This document shows, piece after piece, positions 50,845 through 58,261 of a DNA stretch of 60,934 nt. The stretch's first letter is position 1, and each line of letters opens with the position of its first letter. Source of the stretch: DATHSY01 sp046729855 (GTDB lineage Bacteria; Actinomycetota; UBA4738; HRBIN12); NCBI GenBank assembly GCA_046729855.1, contig JBKPHM010000104.1, forward strand, positions 1 to 60,934, read 5' to 3'. The notes under the pieces are model-generated. The model saw only the letters and a program-made list of their open reading frames with translations, searched no databases and was not told the origin of the DNA. The position numbers were made by a program, and so were the translations under genes.

Positions 50845-51606
50845 TCAGCCGATCGTCTCGGCGAGGGTGCGGGCGGCCTGCTGCGGCAGCAGCGTCTCGA
50901 GCCGGTACGTCACGTCGCCGTGCTCCCACACGAGTGTGTGCGCGGCGACCGACAGGTGACGTTCGCCGTTGGGCGTGATCAGGACCAACTCGTGCGGACC
51001 CTCGATCCACAGGGCTTCCGACCCGCCGACGAAGGTGGGCTCGATACCCACGTTGGCGTAGACCTCCTTGAAGGCGACCTCGCGATGGCCCGGCACCTCC
51101 ATCAGCAGCGTCGTCCACGGCGTCCCCTGGATCGCGTCATCGCTCGGCCCGGCGCGCCAGGCCAACACGACCACGCGTGGGCCGGCCAGCGTCCGCGCGA
51201 TCCGCACGTCGTCGGGCGGCCCGAGCGAGGGGGGGAAGGCCGGTTCGAACCCGAGCACGTCGGCGGCCTCGGCGAGCGAGCTCGCGCGCCCGAGCGACGC
51301 CTCCGTTCCGGTCGCTGGCGGCGTCGACGCTTTGGGCACGATCCGGATCCCGACCGCCCCGATCGCCAGCCGTCCCGCGACTGCCGCACCGCCGAGGAAC
51401 AGCAGCCCGGCGACGGCCAGCGCCACCGTCCGGCGGCGGGTCCACAGCGCCGCGCCGGGGAACAGGCGTCGCGACCGGCTCGCGGCGCGCTCGCTCAGAA
51501 GACGCGACGTGACGGAGGCGGCGAGCGGCGGCGTTTCCGGGTAGGCAAGCTCGGACGTCAGGGCGCGCAGCCTCCGCTCGATCACGGCCTCGGCGGGCTC
51601 AGCCAT
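50845..51606 (-). CDS. Membrane-anchored anti-sigma-like protein
   Basis: A 253-residue single-pass membrane protein. The cytoplasmic N-terminal part (about 1-60) is short, a membrane helix lies at about 60-80 (VALAVAGLLFLGGAAVAGRL), and the exported C-terminal domain is strand-rich. It has no zinc-binding His/Cys motif of the ZAS type. It overlaps the ECF sigma gene by eight bases, which is the usual layout for a cognate sigma/anti-sigma pair. The role as an anti-sigma factor is inferred from this arrangement and topology. Confidence 0.72.
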   Translation of the reverse strand: MAEPAEAVIERRLRALTSELAYPETPPLAASVTSRLLSERAASRSRRLFPGAALWTRRRTVALAVAGLLFLGGAAVAGRLAIGAVGIRIVPKASTPPATGTEASLGRASSLAEAADVLGFEPAFPPSLGPPDDVRIARTLAGPRVVVLAWRAGPSDDAIQGTPWTTLLMEVPGHREVAFKEVYANVGIEPTFVGGSEALWIEGPHELVLITPNGERHLSVAAHTLVWEHGDVTYRLETLLPQQAARTLAETIG

Positions 51607-52192
51607 CGGACGCCTCCACGCGTTCGTCGATCAGCTCGGGGATCCGGGTCCGGAGCCGGCCGAGCGCGCGCGACAGGCGCGACTTCACGGTGCCCTGCCG
51701 GACGCCGAGCGCGTGCGCGGTCTCGGACTCGCTCAGCTCGAGGAGATACCGGTACGCGATCACGAGGCGGTCGCGTTCGGGCAGGTCCTCCACCGCACGA
51801 AGCAGGGCACGCCGCGTCTCGTGCTCGAGTGCCGCCGCCTCCGGGGACGGGGCCGCGTCCCCGGGGCGGCCGTCGGCGAGCCGCACCGCGAGGGCCTCGC
51901 GCCGGCGCGCCGAACGGTGGCGGTTCAGCGCTTCGTTGGTCACGATCCGCAGCAGCCAGGGTCGGAACGGCGCGTCCTCGCGGAACCTCCCCAGCGCGTA
52001 GTACGCCTTCACGAACGCCTCCTGCGCCGCGTCCTCCGCGTCGGCGCTGCTCTTGGTGACCAGGTACGCCGTGCGGAACGCGACCTGCCGATACCGTTCG
52101 ACCAGCTCCGCGTAGGCGTGGACGTCACCGCGCCTCGCCCGCACGACGAGCTCGGCGTCCTCGTGTGGACGGCCCTCCACGCGGTCGGTCAC
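51599..52192 (-). CDS. ECF-type RNA polymerase sigma factor (RpoE-like)
   Basis: A 197-residue sigma-70 family protein. Region 2 contains EDAAQEAFVKAYYALGRFREDAPFRPWLLRIVTNEALNRHR. Region 4 contains LPERDRLVIAYRYLLELSESETAHALGVRQGTVKSRLSRALGRLR. Sigma factors of this group lack regions 1 and 3 and usually respond to envelope stress through an anti-sigma partner. The GTG start at 52192 is preferred over the far longer open frame, which runs antisense to the slipin gene. Its last bases overlap the presumed anti-sigma gene. Confidence 0.9.
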   Translation of the reverse strand: MTDRVEGRPHEDAELVVRARRGDVHAYAELVERYRQVAFRTAYLVTKSSADAEDAAQEAFVKAYYALGRFREDAPFRPWLLRIVTNEALNRHRSARRREALAVRLADGRPGDAAPSPEAAALEHETRRALLRAVEDLPERDRLVIAYRYLLELSESETAHALGVRQGTVKSRLSRALGRLRTRIPELIDERVEASDG

Positions 52193-52254
52193 CGCCCCGT
52201 CTACACCGTCGCGACCGTGGGGGTTCCGCGCCTGGGGATCCGACGGATCGGTCG

Positions 52255-53145
52255 TCAGGCGGTCGTCTTCGGCGCGCCGCCGTCGCCGAACGCGCGGTTC
52301 GCGAGGCCGGAGACCTGCGAGAGCAGGTTCGACAGCTCCATCGGCAGGACGAACTTCGTCGAGGGCGATGCGCCGATCTGCTTGAGCGCCTCGAGGTACT
52401 GCAGGCTCATCGTGTTGGCGTCGACGGTCCGCGCGATCTCGTAGATCTTCGACAGAGCGAGCGAGAAGCCCTCGGCGCGCAGGATCGCCGCCTGCCGGTC
52501 GCCCTCCGCGTTCAGGATCGCGGACTGCTTGTTGCCCTCGGCGACCGTGATCGCGGCCTGCTTCGCGCCCTCGGCCTCGGTCACGACGGCGCGCCTGGTG
52601 CGCTCCGCCGACATCTGGCGCGTCATCGCCTCCTGGACGCCGGGCGGGGGGATGATCTCGCGGATCTCGACGTTGGTGACCTTGACGCCCCACCGCTCGG
52701 TTACCTCGTCCAGCTTGACGCGGAGGATCTCGTTCATCTGCTCCCGCTTGGCGAGGACGTCGTCGAGCGACATGTCGCCCACGACCGAGCGCAGCGTCGT
52801 CGCCGCGATGTTCTGCGCGGCGCCGGCGAAGTTGCCGACCTCGATCACGGACATCACCGCATCGACGACCCGGTAGAAGACGATGAAGTCGATCGAGATC
52901 GGCGCGTTGTCCTCGGTGATCGCCGTCTGGTGTGGGATCTCGAGGTACAGCTCGCGCAGGTCGACCCAGACGCCGCGGTCGATCAGTGGGATCAGGATGA
53001 CGAGCCCCGGCCCCTTCGCCCCGATCGCCCGCCCCAGACGGAAGACCATCAGCCGCTGGTACTCGCGAACGATGCGAACCATGTTCGGCACGATCACGAT
53101 CAGCAGGATGGCCACGATCGCCACCACGATCAGGAGTCCGCTCAC
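52255..53145 (-). CDS. Slipin (stomatin-like SPFH protein)
   Basis: A 296-residue protein with an N-terminal membrane helix (about 3-21) followed by an SPFH domain (MVFRLGRAIGAKGPGLVILIPLIDRGVWVDLRE). Then comes a helical, coiled-coil-prone region (about 170-235) with repeating AEG units, and a short tail. Slipins form membrane oligomers and are usually encoded with NfeD, a membrane protease. Here the NfeD gene precedes it and the two overlap by four bases (GTGA). An AGGAGGAA ribosome site stands before the GTG. Confidence 0.9.
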   Translation of the reverse strand: MSGLLIVVAIVAILLIVIVPNMVRIVREYQRLMVFRLGRAIGAKGPGLVILIPLIDRGVWVDLRELYLEIPHQTAITEDNAPISIDFIVFYRVVDAVMSVIEVGNFAGAAQNIAATTLRSVVGDMSLDDVLAKREQMNEILRVKLDEVTERWGVKVTNVEIREIIPPPGVQEAMTRQMSAERTRRAVVTEAEGAKQAAITVAEGNKQSAILNAEGDRQAAILRAEGFSLALSKIYEIARTVDANTMSLQYLEALKQIGASPSTKFVLPMELSNLLSQVSGLANRAFGDGGAPKTTA

Positions 53146-54476
53146 GTCGTTCCTCCTTCCGGAGCCGGTACCGCCGGCGCCTGTTCGGTCGCGGGCTCGA
53201 CCTTGAGCCGGATCCCCTGGAGCGCCAGCACGCGTACGGGCTCGCCCCTGCGGATGGGTCCCGACGCGCTCTCAGCGGTCCATTCTTCTGACGCGACCAG
53301 AACGACGCCGGTCGGGTCGATGTCACGAACGACCACACCTTCCTTACCGACGATCTGATCCGTCCTCGTCTCGACGCTCCGGCGCCGCAGCCGCATCGCC
53401 TGCTGGACGACCAGCCCGAAGAACAGCGCCGCGAACAGGGCGACCGGGACGATCACGAACGGCGAGACCCGGGCGCTGGGGATCGACGAGTCGAACAGGA
53501 ACAGCCCTCCCAGGATCAGCGTGACGACCCCGCCGATGGTCGGTACGCCGAGCCCCGGATGCAGCAGCTCGAGGATGAAGAACACCACCGATGCCACGAG
53601 GAGCGCTACGCCGATCAGCTGGACCGGCAGCATGCCGAGCGCCACGAGCGAGGCGACGAGCATCAGCCCACCGAGCGTCCCCGAGACGCCGCCCGGGATG
53701 AAGAACTCGAGCGCGAGCAGGGCAAGGCCGAGCCAGAAGAACAGGAACGCCAGGTTCGGATCGAACAATGCGTGCAGCAACCCGAAGAACGCTCCCATCG
53801 TGTCCTGCTCGACAGTGGCGCCGGTCGTTGCGAGCGTGGTCGTCGCTCCACCGGCAAGCTCGACCTCCATGCCGTCGACCTCTTCGAGCAACGAGCGGAT
53901 GTCGGGCGCGATCAGGTCGATGACGTCCTTCTCGAGCGCCTGCTCGGCCGAGATGCTGCTCGACTCGCGGACGGCCTGCTCGGCCCACTCCGCGTTGCGC
54001 CCGTGTCGTTCCGCGAGGCCGACCAGGTACTCCGCCGCGTCGTTCGTCGCCTTCTCCGAGGCAACGGCACCCGACAACCCGACCGGCTGCGCGGCGCCGA
54101 CGTTCGTCGCCGGCGCCATCGCGGCGATGTGCGACGCCGTCAAGATGAACGTGCCGGCCGAAGCCGCGCGTGCCCCCTCCGGGTAGACGTACCCGATTAC
54201 GGGGACGTCCGCGTTCAGGATCGCTTGCGTGATCTGGCGCATCGAGGAGTCGAGCCCGCCGGGCGTGTCGATCGTGATCACGACGGCGACCGCGCCCTCC
54301 CGTTCGGCGGCGGCGATCCCCTCCTCGAGGTGGTCGGCGACAAACGGATCGACGACCCCCTCGAGGGGCAGCTCGATAACGACGCCCGCCGGCTGCGCCG
54401 ACGCGACGAGGGGGAACGACGTCGCGATCGCAAGCGCCCCGACGCCTAGGCGGGCGGCTCGCGCCAGGCTGCGCAT
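53142..54476 (-). CDS. NfeD1-type membrane-bound serine protease
   Basis: A 444-residue protein. A signal peptide (residues 1-26) is followed by a ClpP/SppA-like protease domain containing VITIDTPGGLDSSM and the nucleophilic Ser in ASAGTFILTASHIAA. The SEKATNDAAEYL segment holds the general base Lys. Four or five membrane helices (about 245-370) and a C-terminal OB-fold domain (VGKEGVVVRDIDPTGVVLV...) follow. NfeD1 proteases cut the hydrophobic C-terminus of slipin in archaeal relatives. The ATG at 54476 fits the signal peptide; the longer extension is spurious. Confidence 0.9.
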   Translation of the reverse strand: MRSLARAARLGVGALAIATSFPLVASAQPAGVVIELPLEGVVDPFVADHLEEGIAAAEREGAVAVVITIDTPGGLDSSMRQITQAILNADVPVIGYVYPEGARAASAGTFILTASHIAAMAPATNVGAAQPVGLSGAVASEKATNDAAEYLVGLAERHGRNAEWAEQAVRESSSISAEQALEKDVIDLIAPDIRSLLEEVDGMEVELAGGATTTLATTGATVEQDTMGAFFGLLHALFDPNLAFLFFWLGLALLALEFFIPGGVSGTLGGLMLVASLVALGMLPVQLIGVALLVASVVFFILELLHPGLGVPTIGGVVTLILGGLFLFDSSIPSARVSPFVIVPVALFAALFFGLVVQQAMRLRRRSVETRTDQIVGKEGVVVRDIDPTGVVLVASEEWTAESASGPIRRGEPVRVLALQGIRLKVEPATEQAPAVPAPEGGTT

Positions 54477-54544
54477 GCTCGCATCATCGCACCGCCGGCC
54501 GACCCGCGCGAGGGGCGATCGGCCGAACCCGGGCGGCCCGCGCG

Positions 54545-54571
54545 AGCCCGACCGGCCGATCCGGTCGGGCT
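54545..54571. promoter_or_regulatory. Strong dyad between nfeD and the second ECF sigma gene
   Basis: AGCCCGACCGG and CCGGTCGGGCT are perfectly complementary eleven-base arms around a five-base loop. The element lies in the divergent spacer, upstream of both genes. It may be an operator. It is not followed by a T-tract, so it is not a standard terminator. Confidence 0.5.
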
Positions 54572-54669
54572 TGCCCTCGTGGAACCCGCCGAGCGGTGCG
54601 ATGATTGGGAGGTTCGCGCTCGTCAAGCTCGGCGCCGACGGGGTGCCGTATCACGAAGGGAGAGGTCAC

Positions 54670-55242
54670 GTGACCGCTCGGGCCGACGGGCCCCTCCTGC
54701 CACGAGAGGAACGGCAGCTGGTGGAAGGCCTCCTCGCCGGGAACGACGACGCCGTGCGGACGTTGTACGCGCGGTTTTCCCGTCCCGTGTTCACGCTCGG
54801 GCTGCGCCTGCTGGGCAGCTCGGAGGCGGCGGAGGAGCTGACGCAGGACGTGTTCCTGATGGCCTGGCGCAAGGCCGCTCGGTTCGATCCGGCCCGGGGT
54901 CGCCTCTCCACGTGGCTGATGACGATCGCGCACAACCTCGCGATCGACCGCCTGCGACGGGACACCGGCGTCACACGTCCGACGTTGGTGCTCGTCGAGG
55001 ACGTGCCGGAGACGCTGTCGGGCGACGAAGAGGAGCCGCTGATGGACCGCGACGCGGCCGTCCGGGCCCTCGGGTGCCTCTCGGACGCCGAACGGCGCCT
55101 GCTCGCGCGCGCCTACTTCGCCGGGCTGACGGCCCGGGAGATCGCCGAGGCGGACGGCATCCCGCTCGGCACGGTCAAGACACGGCTCCGCACGGCGCTG
55201 ATCAAAGTACGCCGCGCGAACCTCGACAAGGAGCGTCCCTGA
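54670..55242 (+). CDS. ECF-type RNA polymerase sigma factor (SigK/RpoE-like)
   Basis: A 190-residue sigma factor. Region 2 includes EELTQDVFLMAWRKAARFDPARGRLSTWLMTIAHNLAIDRLRR. Region 4 includes LSDAERRLLARAYFAGLTAREIAEADGIPLGTVKTRLRTALIKVRR. The GTG at 54670 follows GGGAGAGG; an upstream ATG at 54601 in the same frame is possible but has no SD and adds an unrelated extension. Its stop codon overlaps the start of a zinc-binding anti-sigma gene by one base (TGATG), so the pair is a standard sigma/anti-sigma unit. Confidence 0.88.
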   Translation: MTARADGPLLPREERQLVEGLLAGNDDAVRTLYARFSRPVFTLGLRLLGSSEAAEELTQDVFLMAWRKAARFDPARGRLSTWLMTIAHNLAIDRLRRDTGVTRPTLVLVEDVPETLSGDEEEPLMDRDAAVRALGCLSDAERRLLARAYFAGLTAREIAEADGIPLGTVKTRLRTALIKVRRANLDKERP

Positions 55243-56033
55243 TGCCCCCGATGTGCAGCGCGGTGCGCGACCTGCTCCCCGAGTTCGCGCTTGGGGTGCT
55301 CCCGCTCGACCAGCGGGCGGAGGTCGAGGCACACGTGGCGTGGTGCGCGGGCTGCCGCAAGGAGAGCTCGGAACTCGGACAGGGCGCCGCGACCGTGGCG
55401 TTCGCCCTGCCGCCGGCGACGCCCCCGCGGCATGTCGAGGACGCGGTCGTCGGGTCGATCCGCTTGGCGGCCTCCTCGCCGGCCGGCCGGCCTCGCACGC
55501 GCGCGGCTGTCGCGGCCACCGTCGCCGCGATGGTGGCGGTGTCGGCGCTCGGGTGGGGAGCCGTGATGGCCGGTCGCGCCGAGCGCTACGAAAACCGCGC
55601 GGCGCGGGAAGCCGAGGCGAAGTTCGCTGCGATCCAAGAGTTCGAGCGGTTCTTCACGGGCGGGCAGAGCGCGGTGATCGCTCCGCTACCGGACGACGAG
55701 ATGCATCTCGGGCAGCTCGCGCCCGTCGGCGCGGACATGGCCGGCGGGGGCTTCGTGCTGCAGCTCGTCTCCGCGGACTGGATCGACTTCGCCTTCACCC
55801 ATGTGAGCGGCCTGCCGACCGACCGAGGCCGGGCGCCGTACCGCATCTACCTCCTCAACGAGGCAGGGGACGAGGTTCGGGCCGGCCGCATCGACCAGGT
55901 CGACAGAGCGGACGGCACGGGCGAGGTCTACAAGCAGTTTCCAACCACAGAGCTGACCGGCTTCACGAAGGTCGTCGTCCGCGACGCGGCCGGCGAGGCC
56001 GTGATGCGCGGGACGATCGACGCCGACGGCTGA
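55242..56033 (+). CDS. Zinc-binding anti-sigma factor (RskA-like)
   Basis: A 263-residue membrane protein. The cytoplasmic N-terminus carries the zinc-binding ZAS motif HVAWCAGCRKE (His, then CxxC) after a helix with LLPEFALGVLPLDQRAEVEAH. A membrane helix (about 88-108) and an exported domain (from about 110) follow. This is the architecture of RskA-type anti-sigma factors, which hold their sigma factor until cleaved by membrane proteases. It overlaps the sigma gene by one base. Its stop codon is 18 bases from the convergent membrane protein gene. Confidence 0.88.
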   Translation: MPPMCSAVRDLLPEFALGVLPLDQRAEVEAHVAWCAGCRKESSELGQGAATVAFALPPATPPRHVEDAVVGSIRLAASSPAGRPRTRAAVAATVAAMVAVSALGWGAVMAGRAERYENRAAREAEAKFAAIQEFERFFTGGQSAVIAPLPDDEMHLGQLAPVGADMAGGGFVLQLVSADWIDFAFTHVSGLPTDRGRAPYRIYLLNEAGDEVRAGRIDQVDRADGTGEVYKQFPTTELTGFTKVVVRDAAGEAVMRGTIDADG

Positions 56034-56051
56034 GGGACTCCCTTCAGGACC

Positions 56052-57068
56052 CTACAACCGCTCCATCTTCACGCTGAACGTCCCTTCGAACGACATGTCG
56101 TCGACCGGGAAGTCGCCGGCCTCCTTTGGCGCGCCCTTGATCCCGACCGTCATCTCGAACGTGCCGTCTGCCGTCGTGCGAAGGACCTCCTTGCGCTCGA
56201 GGTCGACCCATGCGCGCTGCGAGAACTTGCCGCTGCCCCCGTAGAAGATCTGGATGCCGCGCATCTCTTTCGCTTCCGGCCCGGGCGATCCTCCGAAGGC
56301 GCGCAGCAGCTCGCCGAAGTCGAGCGTGATGTCGATCGGCACCTCGTACGTCGTGGCGATCACGGCGGCCTCGACGCCGTCGATCGTCTCGTACCTCTCG
56401 AAGGTGCTGTGTGCCGCGTACTCGAGCTTGCCCTTCCCGAACGGGAATTCCTGCGAGAAGTCCTTGTCCCAGGAGTCGCCAGGCTTCACCTCGTCATCCG
56501 GCAGGATCGGCGTCATCTGGTCCATCCCGGGGAAGCCGCCGAAGCCGGTGCCGCCGATCGCGCCGAGCGCGACCCCGGTCGTGGACAGGATCTGCCCGTT
56601 CGGCGTGATCCGGAACCGCAGGCTCTGCTTGGGGACCTCGGTCGGCGCGTCGACGCCGTTTACGGTCCCGCTCAGGTCCTCGATCGTGAGCTCGACCGTC
56701 GCGACGCCGTCGTCATCAACGGACACGACCCGCCACGCGACGGTCTCGGTCATGTCCACGTCCATCGGCTGCTGGCCCATCGCGCCGAGATTCACGGACG
56801 CATCCATCTGCATCGAGATCCGGTACCGCGTGGTCTCACCCCGAGCGAACGCCAGCGACAAGGCCGTGGGGCTCCCGTCCTCGGCAGCGTCCCGGCCGGA
56901 CACCACGAACGCGACGGCGCCGGCGATCACCGCCACGGCAAGGGCGAGCCCAACGAACAGCGCGGCGCCGCGTCTGCGTGGGGGCTCGGCGATCGGTGGG
57001 ACCGGCTCGGCGGCCGGCCATGGCATCCCGGGCGTCGTGGACGGAGGCGGGAGCGGGGCGTCGGTCAT
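56052..57068 (-). CDS. Membrane-anchored protein, DUF6263-like
   Basis: A 338-residue protein. A Pro-rich cytoplasmic N-terminus (MTDAPLPPPSTTPGMPWP) is followed by one membrane helix (about 33-54). A large exported domain has the repeating RITPNGQILSTTG and EDLSGTVNGVD patterns seen in DUF6263-type proteins. The function is unknown. The ATG at 57068 has GAGGAG six bases upstream, so the longer in-frame extension is not used. It ends 18 bases from the convergent anti-sigma gene. Confidence 0.7.
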   Translation of the reverse strand: MTDAPLPPPSTTPGMPWPAAEPVPPIAEPPRRRGAALFVGLALAVAVIAGAVAFVVSGRDAAEDGSPTALSLAFARGETTRYRISMQMDASVNLGAMGQQPMDVDMTETVAWRVVSVDDDGVATVELTIEDLSGTVNGVDAPTEVPKQSLRFRITPNGQILSTTGVALGAIGGTGFGGFPGMDQMTPILPDDEVKPGDSWDKDFSQEFPFGKGKLEYAAHSTFERYETIDGVEAAVIATTYEVPIDITLDFGELLRAFGGSPGPEAKEMRGIQIFYGGSGKFSQRAWVDLERKEVLRTTADGTFEMTVGIKGAPKEAGDFPVDDMSFEGTFSVKMERL

Positions 57069-57154
57069 GTCGGCTCCTCGGGTTGTGGGCACGGTGGGTG
57101 GGCGGTCGGACCCATGTTCCATCCCTCAAGCATCGGCGGCAACGGCCGTGGGCT

Positions 57155-58189
57155 TCAGTCGCGGGTCACCGCACGCACGAGGAACGCCAGCGCCCGCGGA
57201 TACCGGTACCCGATCGCCATGTGTCCCGCGTCGAACAGCTCGAGCCGGTGCACGACGCCGATAGTGTCCAGCTCGCGGGACATGGCGACCGCCCCATTGT
57301 CCAGGAAATACTCGTCGCGCTCGCCGCCCTCCAGCCAGATCGCGCGCATCGAGCGCCACGCGTCCGCGTACCGCGGCACCATCCGGACCGGATCCCACTC
57401 AAGCCAGCGCCGCCAGACCTCATCGATCAGTCGTCCCGTCTCGGGCTCGAACGGCAGACGTATGGTTCCATCTTCGTCGGCCGAGTAGCACGCCGCCATC
57501 GCGTAATCGTTCAGCAGATGGGCGTCCGATGCCTTCGACAGCGCAGGCCGCGACCGTAGGTTCTCGAAGAAGCGCTCGTATGACCCGCCGTACTCCTTCC
57601 GGAGCACCCGCACCGACTCCCGGAACTCCGGGAGGTAGCACGCCTCGAACAAGGCGTCGCCCGCGTGCGACGCGAGCGCGCCGAACACGTCCGGCCGCAG
57701 CATCGCTGTGACCATCGCGCCGTAGCCCGCGCTCGACTTCCCCTGGATCGCGCGGCGCTCGCGGCGCGCATCGGTCCTGAAGCGCTCGTCGACGAACGGG
57801 ACCGCCTCGTCGCAGAGGTAGTCGTGGTAGCGACCGGTGGCAGGGGAGTTGAGGAACTGGCTGCCGCCGAGCGAGGTCCAGCAGTCGACGAACGCCACGA
57901 TCGCAGGCGGGACCGGCCCGTCCTCACCCTCGACGAAGACGTGGTCGATCGCCTCGGGGTACGTCGGCCGGAACGCCTCCCGGTTGGTCCACATGTCGAG
58001 CTGGCCGGTGAACCCCTGGATCGCGAAGACGACCGGGTAGCGCCGCTCGGGCTCGTCGTCGTACCCGGGTGGCGTGTACACCCAGATCGGGCGGGTCGTC
58101 GGATCTCCCAGTCGGTTGCCGCGCAACACCTCGCTCTCGATCTCGAGGTGGTGCATCCGGCCAACGAACGTCCTGCTCCAAGGTTCCAT
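57155..58189 (-). CDS. Alpha/beta-hydrolase esterase (enterochelin esterase-like)
   Basis: A 344-residue hydrolase of the esterase D/Fes-like group. Its opening includes PIWVYTPPGYDDEPERRYPVVFAIQG, the nucleophile Ser is in GKSSAGYGAMVTAM, and the catalytic His is in FDAGHMAIGY near the C-terminus. The substrate is unknown; ester cleavage of a siderophore, lipid or glycan is possible. The ATG at 58189 lies a few bases after GGAGGTCGGAGCG. It is divergent from the nucleotidyltransferase gene with a perfect dyad in the 72-base spacer. Confidence 0.82.
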   Translation of the reverse strand: MEPWSRTFVGRMHHLEIESEVLRGNRLGDPTTRPIWVYTPPGYDDEPERRYPVVFAIQGFTGQLDMWTNREAFRPTYPEAIDHVFVEGEDGPVPPAIVAFVDCWTSLGGSQFLNSPATGRYHDYLCDEAVPFVDERFRTDARRERRAIQGKSSAGYGAMVTAMLRPDVFGALASHAGDALFEACYLPEFRESVRVLRKEYGGSYERFFENLRSRPALSKASDAHLLNDYAMAACYSADEDGTIRLPFEPETGRLIDEVWRRWLEWDPVRMVPRYADAWRSMRAIWLEGGERDEYFLDNGAVAMSRELDTIGVVHRLELFDAGHMAIGYRYPRALAFLVRAVTRD

Positions 58190-58221
58190 CGCTCCGACCT
58201 CCACGTGTTGGTGCCGCGGCC

Positions 58222-58236
58222 CCACGGGGCCCGTGG
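58222..58236. promoter_or_regulatory. Perfect dyad upstream of the nucleotidyltransferase gene
   Basis: CCACGGGGCCCGTGG is a perfect palindrome (seven-base arms, one-base centre) that ends about eleven bases before the TATCAT -10 box at 58248-58253, so it overlaps the -35 region. It lies between two divergent genes. It is a candidate operator, although GC-rich palindromes of this size can arise by chance. Confidence 0.4.
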
Positions 58237-58247
58237 AGCGGCGGGGA

Positions 58248-58253
58248 TATCAT
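58248..58253 (+). promoter_or_regulatory. -10 box of the nucleotidyltransferase gene
   Basis: TATCAT ends eight bases before the ATG at 58262, which implies a leaderless message. Confidence 0.5.
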
Positions 58254-58261
58254 GCGGCCAC

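Noticed and set aside
51599..53338. A 579-residue fusion of the ECF sigma factor with an upstream Arg-rich region
   Set aside because: The extra part lies antisense to and overlapping the slipin gene in another frame and has no conserved domain. The GTG at 52192 gives a normal-length sigma factor.
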